This document shows positions 21,801-29,300 of a stretch of 64,000 nt of DNA, piece by piece. Numbering within the stretch: the stretch's first letter is position 1; every line of letters starts with the position of its first letter. This stretch comes from Plasmodium coatneyi (lineage: Eukaryota > Apicomplexa > Aconoidasida > Haemosporida > Plasmodiidae), in assembly GCF_001680005.1 (NCBI RefSeq), contig NC_033569.1, positions 1,550,001-1,614,000 on the forward strand. Reading direction: 5' to 3'. The notes under the pieces are model-generated. The model worked only from the letters and a program-made list of their open reading frames with translations. It was not told where the DNA came from and made no database searches. The position numbers and the translations under genes were made by a program.

Positions 21801-24586
21801 CCCAAGGCAAAATTAAGGGTGACACAAATGGGCGCTTCTCCACTACAGTGATGAAAAAAGGGAAGCGAAAAAGGTCCTACAAATTGGGAGGAAATTTCCA
21901 CGCAGAACCGTACATCTGCATCTACAACGACAACACCTTCTTCAACACAAACGACGCGTCTCTAACAGCGGAGGTCACCAAAACTGATAAGTATGAAGAG
22001 TCCCTGCTTAATTACAGCCTGAACAGAAATTCGCATTTTGAGTTTATGCCCAATGTAAACAGCTTCACATTGAGGCTAAAAAACGATTACATAAAAAAAA
22101 AAAATAAAACGATATATCAGCAAGTGAAGAAGAAACAAATACACAAGATAAGATACGTGCAGAATGTTGTTCGGACGGGTAAATACACGTACTTTTTTTT
22201 TTCCTGTCTAGCCTACCCAATGAGTCACATTCCCAGAATCATGTACCTTTTCTCCATAAGGTATTTCCCCTCACTTTTTGTAAAAACAGCGAATTATTTC
22301 AACTACCTTAAGGTAGACCACCACTTGTGGCAATTTCTGTCTACCTGCCATGCCAGCACAGTTGATGAGATATTCAAAAATGTGAACAACAAGAAAAACT
22401 CAGAAAATATTTTCCATTTCTTACGTTTTAGAGGATTCTACGTAAATCCATTTTCCTTGCTAGGCAGTATATACTACGCAAAGGACATTCAACTTTTGTG
22501 CTCCAAATTTAAACTGTCTTTATGCAACTACTTTAACACGCTTCACACAGTTTTGTCTGTGCAGAATATGAAGAGAGAGTCCAGGGGTGTTATGCAGGAA
22601 CGGGATAAGCTTGGGTGGGACGACCGAAGTGAAGCCGGGGGAGAGCATATCATCTGTGACAAAACTCAGATTGATCAAAAATCATCAGGGAGCGATCCAG
22701 ATATGTTTGGCCAAATCCACAGCCTGTTGGACGTCCCCCGGAAGGAGTCAAGCGAAGTGACCCCCCCAGAGGAGCAGGACAGCAAAAGCGAAATGACAAC
22801 CTCAAACGGAAATGCAAGAAGAAAAAAAAAAGCAAAAAAAAATTACAACGATTCGCACAATTACATGACGGAGATTCACATCCCAACGACCATAAAATTT
22901 TCCGACGACGAGAAGAACAACATCGAAGATGGTAAAATAAATAAATTTTTTGAAAAGATCAACCCTAAAAACAGTAATACCTTTTCCAAGCGAAGTCGTG
23001 AAATTCGAAACATCTCCCTCCTGGAGGATGCAATACAAAGAGGAGATGAAATGAGGGATGACTTAAAAGACATGTTTTTTACAAGCGAAATGAAAGAACT
23101 TTTATCCAGAGAAAACATCATGGAGGATGATGACGATAATGAGAGCGAAACTTTCCTGCAACGTGCTCCAAATGTTAACACGTCCATTACGCACAATGTC
23201 CTTGCGCTGCGGCCAGTCGAACGGGGGGCAAAGAAACGAAAACAACGGGAACAACGGCTTTGTACGGAGAGTAAGTTGGAAAGTAGACCACCACATACAT
23301 CTAAACGGTTAGGTAACCTTCCGCTAGATCGATCCTACAGCGACCAACTTGTGCACACCGAAAAGGAGGACCATTCGAATTTGCACTACTACCTGTTTGG
23401 AGATAACGAAACGAATCTTCCTTCAGTCATTGAAAAGGAGAAAAAGGCTTCCCAGCGGAAGGCATGGTCTGGCCACTCCAAGGCAAACAATGGAGAAGCG
23501 GAAAAAGTGTCTGAAATTGCCGAAATGGTGGGAAAAGAAGACGAGACGTTCACACAGAACATCCCCCCACAGAACGACACAGGTACAAACAACGACTGCG
23601 TGAGTGAGAAGCATTTTGAAATGTATGATCAGTGGGTGGAGCAAGTCGAACGGGACAGCCAAAGTGACCTGCACGGAGGTTCCCACGTGGTGCGTAGTAC
23701 CACCAGTCACAATATCAGCGTCGGTGTGAGTCATAGTGCAAGTTGGAACGAGAGTCGAAATGCCAGCTTATTTAGTACGAGCCGCAACCCGAGCGTGAAC
23801 TACGTGAACTTGCGTAGTAGCAATGGGGGACGGAAGATGCATATCCACAAGGTTGGTAAACTTCGAAACAAACGAAGTGGTAGTCACTTCAAACGGGGAA
23901 ATCTCTCCAAGAAGAACATTCCCCCGAAGGGAGTAGAGCGCATATATGAAAAGTGTCTTCGAGAACACCTGGACACGGAAATGGCCAAGCCTTTCTCCAC
24001 CCCCTCAGAAACAATAAACCTGTATAACGTTATTTTAAATTCGCTGCATAATGAGATCCTTCTAAAAAATGATTCCATCACCTATTGGAAGTACATAAAG
24101 AAGACCCCCTTGGAATTTAACTACATCGTATATAAGGAATTTTCCACACACACAAGTTACTACTCAGAGCCCTATGACAAAAGTGTGCTGAACGAATTTG
24201 TCGACATTTTTTACACGCACAAGTTTAGGGATAATTATTTGGGAAGTGCACGTGCGAAAACGGCGGGGAGAGGAGTAGGTCTTCTCCTACACGTAGGTGA
24301 TACAGATAGGATTGACCCCGGTGGAGATAACCCCATTCTTGATGCACACAAGGAGGGCAGTGAAAGCAAATCGCAGGTGGACGAATTCTTTTGCCTGAAT
24401 GATGAGCTTTTTGCGGCTGACGGGGGAGATGTCCTGTTGCCTGCGGAACGGACTGCAAGTGAAAGCGCCGACCAAGGTAATCTACAAGGTGATCTACAAA
24501 GTGATCAACAAAGTGATCTACAAAGTGCCCCCCTAAATGACCCACAGGATGATTTGCAAAGTCCCCCCAGGAAGAAGATAACATAA
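12872..24586 (+). CDS. Giant protein (3,904 aa in this frame), candidate TAF1B/RRN7-type Pol I initiation factor
   Basis: One uninterrupted frame. It opens with a TFIIB-type zinc ribbon at residues 6-26 (C6-x2-C9, C23-x2-C26) followed by an acidic linker, the arrangement at the N-terminus of TAF1B/Rrn7. These are the TFIIB-like subunits of the Pol I core factor (SL1 in animals). A helical block at about residues 870-1250 looks like a split cyclin fold: LLFYVLYYSMKRLQIQ, then a conserved YINLDNFNLYRIFNNVPELL stretch, and YSIAAACVLTACKFYYP near residue 1235. These resemble the matching helices of TAF1B. The remainder is mostly disordered Lys/Asn/Glu-rich sequence with conserved helical islands, usual for large Plasmodium proteins. 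The frame ends in a 12-bp repeat encoding DLQS-like units. The true C-terminus probably lies in the next entry. Gene certain; function inferred. Confidence 0.8.
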   Translation: MEKSRCVICGSTSFRIEEAQLVCNECNYVNEIQQEQFEDDYEDRQIEDNLNKEYLEKDFYEVLKKLYKNDKIIAKIKNYVFKDNDEFFVKYQKLLLNFMYVFISEHHLPPLLYDEVKKIWFYLLKVNIMNANVYVPMGDAKDSVKSVFEVIRAQKLKDISADILYNGNIIKGIKNVIKKMGLSKSSHFFIIQKRIISETGKSLEFLPKKSEVLKRSDVKLLNLYKQTALLDSEKNNKENFLKINEIIHNIRKSKRADEGEEVDQDGDHNFAISNVGANREAANPGGYSVHAKREEEDILSDQQLMEAQPRLNSLGDNYEDFNMYEGGADGDEMFNLGDFPELDQFGQSDRINQEEPPDKAAIPHVTDAPKDVENFPQDENYAQGERVYHFCSSFIINQLLKHKKLLRPVDPNISTNYMNRSVNYTNVIDLFYQHDFLYYFHEELRKKCDIEFLSFYDIMQVFKGEYDYLLPPSLGLSKGPYIPPSEGETTDSSPPKEDILPEEEHPFDELTQVKDDPGDIFGLDINEVPSYEELKMEQSSIAVPLTGDLLEKAPLPSGDEHSSIVESLRDNLSVGGEFSEFLGPKDAQRSGDKAEAGDLLTLDQLEGLYEDGFGEDGEQNALVEMLKSGQLDREIAAHKKHKRSAEEVEKILKNYQKYVELRKKSGKGLLQNERAVRIETLSDDERFEGKKGHKKGGTQGGKDPVSKPEERGEDIDLLGQLSPRMNQIIDAVPEYDVEGVPSPGANKVSSPLLQGEATVGVPPMAEAGGREKPIKKNSNNLGSGPGNASTTTSIRTVYKKLEHVNKIKRERSITIEKHSYDNGLKKAQKNYSKIELFVKGCILTQIKEENLKLENEKMLYIPDRYLIDSYIFDGLYENFLYISNLSKFRTMTIKHIYNEYVNFFLKDYREYLIDDEAYKFSYNFSFDLLFYVLYYSMKRLQIQCLPHNLTNYINLDNFNLYRIFNNVPELLQKIYKDESSLNTFPLKNTNFSEIKKSFFIRNLKTGVPFLCMHNYEHTSKHFTPEEENQIKANQKKKKKLHPHKITYFKDFKHLNKMNNFFSYFNRAKWVKELPLFNSSLITDLYSQINDLVFKFQLPNFVQIYSMKLLHMTIFKYRFYKFLFNVYSNQYDDMHTELNNFYSFKHILKDFKMFYTRRSASVFSKKEINRYILYLMKKELYLKKKILQKKKIFHKNSGQLNYKVYNKLNYFYRQKFICTFFITLKYTLSVEKKRFYSIAAACVLTACKFYYPMFNCDFFSFQNMFIRDKFESFHEANHYHCHMQQGVHLYNGGGLQEGPHLKGKQRTKRDGQDAPVENPPMDSSQHIKIKAALKRANHKTDKSKEATSPESQPHGRKRKLPTPSGEVDSPKGGAEAKRAKRVESNGEEVPPLGDGNLMGECLRKDHRGNNHTDYAYDHYSEIFTDSSEEASFFLPTDGGENNHGKNELEHFLAQDYSTDSSDFCCDERMRGNAYGKFHREIIFEEAPTGKMPSQRGRKTKMKTTPPMPIRRIHFKASIQKSTCYFVPIPSIMKLFFNYRRFASRDTTFDSLLDVNHDGACSSPDETDEEEQYISHVASGGNPSPNTTHRGKKDSVKKTLINKKPENVNRKQKYPNHNKHPLPRIYVNTQQSVSSSGRNKNRHGEKPVIHSKKLRVHQNPYCCKELLDAPPTVSPLERKVDQLKGKLFQSLCLSNCPQHIDHFNFDVKKLLLYNSMRSFMKECGLPPGEGEARNLLSEEASEWFFLLKMVSSWGEKGTSENSNLGINPSGSFNSNVDGNPIGEGSHIGRRISTAVHSRPGANHPRKDKDEFVNFNDETVEQFIKANSLTCREKNLYRALKKQSNIIDVGNAKGITNDESQIIRQTHLIHSKRYEILFFRYVMYEYYTMLPLLPDFQFIVDTLNVYMTYTWNVYHTLFLYYQIKHTIEEFFKCFTQVTNMLDYFLLIMKRKEYIDAKQFNCFFRNKYRKKKKKISYNLKRLFFVLELFSALYGVKSKIPHQSKFSPGEFFYNNCTLIYHRKKQYAEGVNRKKEIRARLSKVFKGGYYEYLNNMLQNVFNLDMVKRTVKRKMRKARNAIHDMIRNTYMCDDYIHSYVFPPTRKTLFHITVRHIKFFSLNFEGTLNLVRGNYATCLDEYFEAMDRCGLSSLGDVVTVLSVGPANKGTNRGGSYPIICSPKRRRNAHGALSKYLTLTLNMQKKKMPVPYLFCDSSASSSRTKDGIYFLHHDKSDVINDCINFVMRKNYKVLNNKELSDILKYKVVVDVQGQVCKQLEQYQDNDAGPHFTRSTCYNIEHDIGFYHMVKHLKYFKKMRRIITQPGDIFLLYYLSYCTNLFKRNLFSRSELCTNNFLARRILYSFLPDIFRWNKKSNKNSAVMKNKIINYMQLFRFILRRRRNTFLGSEGGMFVSICDPSSRCPHFGEKKKLFKNCPSTSAAKSNGTSIRCDEQFQSTLPLRRDKKGEPSNCTKWLNLVDVSKSYENYTKRLRYPLSSTNELLFNKIIFFNLANETVLSDLWQEGRHPPRGGEIYHRSGEDASKRHNRKGKGNQMKETPAITTPMERIAYSLILDNFINHNKQLILIRNANRFYTNLEEKIERKLYKVRNGMKTTTNSTTNDSGSVSVCSSLPLALPPAEQNKRGRKKGTKITPSSVDTPKIVKYIVQTRYQKKCSVLTSIFQQMDSRINNLPYNILPKEDPIKTVVTFEKTNVRQEQNVIEAVDSISSIHSKLFTQLKGLFSTVPLDGFLISHLEKRFAQMFPREDLKEELSYFVHDIYAKLKMSASNGVDVAEEHLQRGKNHAIERNVSERDVSEGNPRGSEPSDAPTEEDEFLYLSTDVDSYKTDSMYPLQLKKNEAYRDLRKYFKKNQKQLNIAMGNKESCEFNRFRSFFKEAEHIRTDDIIIHECYRIFANVFRKMSSCLSHFHDRDVCGAPFYRRLFEWHSNLNMYDPFLLIHNRHHQYDKAIRGDSSRPIVPSEEGREAQGKIKGDTNGRFSTTVMKKGKRKRSYKLGGNFHAEPYICIYNDNTFFNTNDASLTAEVTKTDKYEESLLNYSLNRNSHFEFMPNVNSFTLRLKNDYIKKKNKTIYQQVKKKQIHKIRYVQNVVRTGKYTYFFFSCLAYPMSHIPRIMYLFSIRYFPSLFVKTANYFNYLKVDHHLWQFLSTCHASTVDEIFKNVNNKKNSENIFHFLRFRGFYVNPFSLLGSIYYAKDIQLLCSKFKLSLCNYFNTLHTVLSVQNMKRESRGVMQERDKLGWDDRSEAGGEHIICDKTQIDQKSSGSDPDMFGQIHSLLDVPRKESSEVTPPEEQDSKSEMTTSNGNARRKKKAKKNYNDSHNYMTEIHIPTTIKFSDDEKNNIEDGKINKFFEKINPKNSNTFSKRSREIRNISLLEDAIQRGDEMRDDLKDMFFTSEMKELLSRENIMEDDDDNESETFLQRAPNVNTSITHNVLALRPVERGAKKRKQREQRLCTESKLESRPPHTSKRLGNLPLDRSYSDQLVHTEKEDHSNLHYYLFGDNETNLPSVIEKEKKASQRKAWSGHSKANNGEAEKVSEIAEMVGKEDETFTQNIPPQNDTGTNNDCVSEKHFEMYDQWVEQVERDSQSDLHGGSHVVRSTTSHNISVGVSHSASWNESRNASLFSTSRNPSVNYVNLRSSNGGRKMHIHKVGKLRNKRSGSHFKRGNLSKKNIPPKGVERIYEKCLREHLDTEMAKPFSTPSETINLYNVILNSLHNEILLKNDSITYWKYIKKTPLEFNYIVYKEFSTHTSYYSEPYDKSVLNEFVDIFYTHKFRDNYLGSARAKTAGRGVGLLLHVGDTDRIDPGGDNPILDAHKEGSESKSQVDEFFCLNDELFAADGGDVLLPAERTASESADQGNLQGDLQSDQQSDLQSAPLNDPQDDLQSPPRKKIT
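24478..24530 (+). repeat. 12-bp coding minisatellite
   Basis: About four copies of a 12-base unit close to GATCTACAAAGT in the giant gene, encoding DLQS/DQQS-type tetrapeptides. It lies just before the place where the frame changes. Its length should vary between isolates. Confidence 0.75.
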
Positions 24587-24591
24587 GGAGC

Positions 24592-26195
24592 ATGATGAAC
24601 CAATTTTGGGAGGACGAAAATCTCCTGGAAAATATGGAAAAAGAACAAAAGTATATACACATGGAAGAGACAAATGAGCCACACATTAACGATGAAGAAA
24701 GTACTACTTCTCAGTTTTCAGACTACTATGACAGCAATGCAGACAGTGAAGCAGATCATTTGAATCAGGATTCCTACACGGTGTGCTCATTCTACCTGCA
24801 CAAACCGGTGTATATCTTCGATGAGCAGAGTGAAATTAACCAATTGGAGAAGGAAACACATAAAAAAAGGGACATAAAAAGTGATAACTGTTTATCTGCA
24901 GGTGCTGCACAAACTACGGATGACTTATTTCTCCCCCTCAAAAAAGACGCTCTTTCAAAGTACATAAACCAAAGTGACAGGAAACTTAAAAAGGTATACA
25001 ACAAATTGATAAAAAAAATGCAGTACCATAAAAATGCCAAACAGACATCCTACGCAATTTATGACAAGACAAATAACTTCCTCCTGTATGACTATAAATG
25101 CTCCATGTATAAAAATATTTGGGGGAATTTTACAAAAAAATATGTAAAAAAAAAAAAATATATAAACATGAAGAAAGTTTTCAACGGGGATAATCTAATC
25201 GTCAATACAATCGCCAACGATATTTATCCCTACGATCAGGAGGTCAGAAAAGTTGTGCAAATATATAAGAGGAATAAGTTGTTCCTAAAAAATGCCAAAC
25301 AGAGACACATTGCCAGTAAATATAGACATTCCTTTCCCTGGGTGGGAGACAACATGCTCGTCTGCCCCAACGACGTGGATCTGTTCATCATGGTAAGGCG
25401 GATCAACCATTCGTCTTATCACCTCAGTTTCGATCATATTAATATATTTACGTAGTACATACACCACTGTTTGACAAACAGACGTCCCAAATAATGCTCC
25501 CCATTTATTATCGCTATTCAACCCAATTTTTCCTACAGGCCGGGTACAGCTCCGTCCTGACGCACCAAAATACGTCCTACTTAAAAAATTTTAATTACCA
25601 CTCGGCAAATGCGTTTATCCCTTTATACCAGAAAACTCTGCCAAGGAATTTAGGTTCGTCGTGGAGAAAAAAAAAAAATAATAAATAAATAAATAAATAA
25701 AGACGGCATGCAGACACTGTACGCCGTGATGCCCCACATCCTGCAGCAGCAAGCGGGGCTTTAAAATGAGAGAAATGTAAATGAGCGTGCAAATGATATG
25801 CGTATGCACAAAAAAGGTGCACATGTGTACAACGCAATAATGACATTAACGCAATCGCCGATGCAATTTGCACACTTCCCCCTTCTGCAGAACACCTCAG
25901 CACAATGATGTGCCTACTGGTCAAGGCCTTCAGCTCCTACATGGGATGCCCATCCCACGACTTAATTACGGTAAGTACATTGTCACATGGTCATTTCCCT
26001 ATTTTTTTTTTTTCCATGTTTTTTTAAAAAAAATGCAGACAAATTGGGGCCCTGCAAATGGTTCCTATCTCCGTGCACGATTAAGCTTCCAACATGGATG
26101 CGTTGAACATTGCGTGAATCCCTCCCCTTCACAACGTTTCCACTTCACAGGCTTGCAAGGAAGTGGAATGTATATTCTTTCGCTTTTGTCCGTAG
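24592..26195 (+). CDS. Probable C-terminal part of the giant TAF1B-like protein (four exons)
   Basis: Exons 24592-25392, 25539-25653, 25891-25970 and 26151-26195. All three introns have GT..AG ends (donors GTAAGG, GTTCGT, GTAAGT; acceptors TACAG, TGCAG, CACAG) and matching phases (0, 1, 0). From the first ATG this gives 346 residues. It starts six bases after the stop of the giant frame, in another frame. The frame is already open upstream to 24553 and reads acidic, coding-like sequence there. One extra C in the C6 run at 24563-24568 would fuse both parts into about 4,253 residues. An intron from 24293 to 24570 would also keep frame. The final helical stretch (LSTMMCLLVKAFSSYMGC) is plausible as the last helices of a TAF1B-type protein, but this is weak. 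A separate gene with a 5-bp gap is the alternative and seems unlikely. Confidence 0.7.
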
Positions 26196-26372
26196 AGGGC
26201 AGTCGTCCTGGATTATTCGCGTTTTTTTTTTTTTTTTTTTTTTTTTTATCTGTTATGAACAAACATTTGAACGCGTCTATCCCTGTTAAACAATCAATCT
26301 TGACAATTTTTTTTACCGCGTTGCAATATTTGAAACTTCGTCACTCCAAATGAGTGGCCGCTTGTGACCGCC

Positions 26373-29300
26373 TCAGGCGAGCTTGAAAAACTGAGAGGGC
26401 GTTAAAATATTCTTCACCTTTTTAATTATGTAAAAGGGCAGCCAGGCAAACAGCACGATCAAAATAACCTTGTACCAAAACATGACAGACATAATTTGCA
26501 TGATGTCGAAATAGTTCCTCAGGATGAACATCGAAAAGATGTATACGATGAAGGAGCAGATGTTGGCCGATATCATCAGCGGGTGCCTGCACGGGTGGGG
26601 GATGAATGGTTCGCATGAGTAGGCATATAAGTAGGCATATATGTATGCATATATGTAGGCATATATATACGTGCACATGTATGCACTTGCGGCGTATGGT
26701 TAATTCCCACTGGAACTTACCAGGACTCCACCTCCAAGTGAATGTTCATGATCTCCAAAACGATGAGGGACGAAAAGGATATGTTTATGAGGTTGTTGTA
26801 GTTGTCATTGAACAGCTTCAGCGCCCCCAGCATGACGACGGTTCCCTGCAGGTGGAAGGAGGTGGTGAAAAACGATGAACAACAGGATGCACAATAGCGA
26901 TGCACAACAACGATGCACAACAACGATGCACAACAACGATGGAAGTGTGACGTGCCTCCCCAAGAATGTTTTGTCTACCCCAGCGGCGTGGCCAACAGGG
27001 CAATAACATTTCGACGTGCACAAATTCACTCTCCTAGGGACGCCCCTCAGGAAGTACCTGAAAAATGGAGATCCACACGATGATGAAGAAGGACTTCAAA
27101 TCCAACCTTCGCTTGTGCTTCTTATTTTTGTATATCTCCGGGTAGAGGTATATCAGGTTTTTTTTTATCTTCACGTCCAACAGGAGGGACAAGAATGGCG
27201 CCGTGGTGTAATACGTCGTGTAACCGATTTGCAACCATCCCTAAGGGGGGAGATGTGTAATAAAAATGTGTAATAAAAATGTGTAGTAGAAATGCAGATG
27301 GGGAAAAATCCGATCGACAACATGCAATAGTGGTGGAAACCTGTCCAGATGGTAAACTCACCTGAAAGATGGACACCGGTATGCTGAAAAAGATGTAGCT
27401 GTAGATAAACTGCAAATACGTAAGGACGAACCCCCTATGTATGAGAAAGGAGCAGAGGGAGGAGGTCTGCAAAAAGGTGTTGTTCCCATAGTACAAAATA
27501 AGCTTCTTTATGTTCTTAAATTTAGAGACAATTATATCACTGTCGTGCACAACTTGTTTTCCTTCTTTTCCTAAAACACCAATGCCAATGTCCGCTGCCT
27601 GGATCATAGCCACGTCATTTCCTCCATCCCCGATGCACAGAATCTTCTTCCTCCTAATGGTTTTAATAAGCAGGGCGATTTCTTTCTTCTCGATGGGGCT
27701 GCACCTGCAGCAGACCTATTGTGGGGGAAAAAAAAATACCAACATTGTAGTGCAAAAATTAAAATGAACAAATGAATCTGTATCATAGCCATGTAGCGGA
27801 TTATGTAGCCTACCACTGCCCTCGCGTTCGCCGCAAAATCCACAAACGCATTAGGAATGTACTTGATGCAGTTCTGTATTATAATATTGTCAAAGAAGAG
27901 GACATACGAATCGATGTTACTTAAGATCGAGTTAAATTCTCTTATGAGGTTTGAAGTGCTCTTAATATTTTCGTGTCTGAAAATGTATATGTTATGCTTC
28001 TTCTTCTTTATGTTGGCGTTTTTGCAGATGCAGATGGCTGTTTCGATTTTATCACCAGTCAGAACCCACACCTTGATGCCGCTGTTGTATAGCATCTCAA
28101 TGGTCTTCCCCACGCCCTGCAGAAGGGTGTAAATATGTGCATATGTACGTACGTATTTATGCATGTGTGTGGAGGGGGATAACGAATGGGGAAAATAAAA
28201 CGAAATCAACAGCACGCTGGAGTGGTAACATGATCGAGCGATAATTTGGCAACCGCCCCCGGCACGTGCCGCTGCTCACCTCCTGCAACTTGTCCTCCAC
28301 ACCCGTTATGGCGAGCACCTTGATGTTCTTCTCCACGTAGTCCAAAATATTCTCCAGCTGCCCCTTGACGTCCTTATTCTTGTTGTACAAATTGGAGAAG
28401 GTATGGAAGAACTGCTCCTCTATGTTTAAAAATCCATGCACCAGAACACGCAAACCCAAGTTCGACAGATGATCACTCTCCTCATAAATGAACGTTTTAT
28501 ACTTCTCATGACATTTCTTTATTAAAATATTATCCGCCCCTTTGATGAAGAAGTAAATGTTCCTGTTCTTTACGTTCCGCACGAAAATGCTCATTCGTTT
28601 CGTTTCCGAGGAGAAGGGAATGTGTAGCAAAATGTCGTATTCCATGACTAGGTTTTTATATTTTATTTCTATCCGGCTGGCTGTTTTCTTCCTCAAAATG
28701 AACCCACAATTGGTAGCATATTTTAGGAAAGCCAACTCGTCTGGAGAGGAACACTGATAACTGACATCCGAGTGGGAAAACGTCTCAGAATCTTCCGAAC
28801 TGTTGGACTCCAAATTCTTTTTGTCATAAGAAAAAGCTGCGCTGCTGCTGTCCGCATGTTTCTCTTTCTTCTTTTTATTTTTTCGGTTCACTTTTAATAT
28901 GTAGTAGAAGTTTTTCTGCGTGTCTGCTTCTTTTTGGTCCTTCTTCTTCTTCGCCTTGTCCTTTTCTTTGGCACCTCCACCGTTGGCACTGGCACTTGTA
29001 CTACCATTTGTATTGCCGTTGGCACCTCCGCTGTTGCTGTTCTCCTTGGCCAGAGTCCTAATATTGTTGCATATGAGGAAGGACAAAAAGGTTTGGAACA
29101 CACGGTGCTTCTTCAAAAACTCCACATCCTCCACATTGTCATTGTAATAATCTAGGGGGTCTGATTTGTATTTCAAAAATTCGTCCACCATTTGTTCCAC
29201 CTTTTTTTTTTTCTCCATGTGGACGGAGTTCTTTTTATGAATATCGTTCCTCCTCTGGCCCATACCTCCCCCTGATACGCTCGTACTCATAGCCAAGCTG

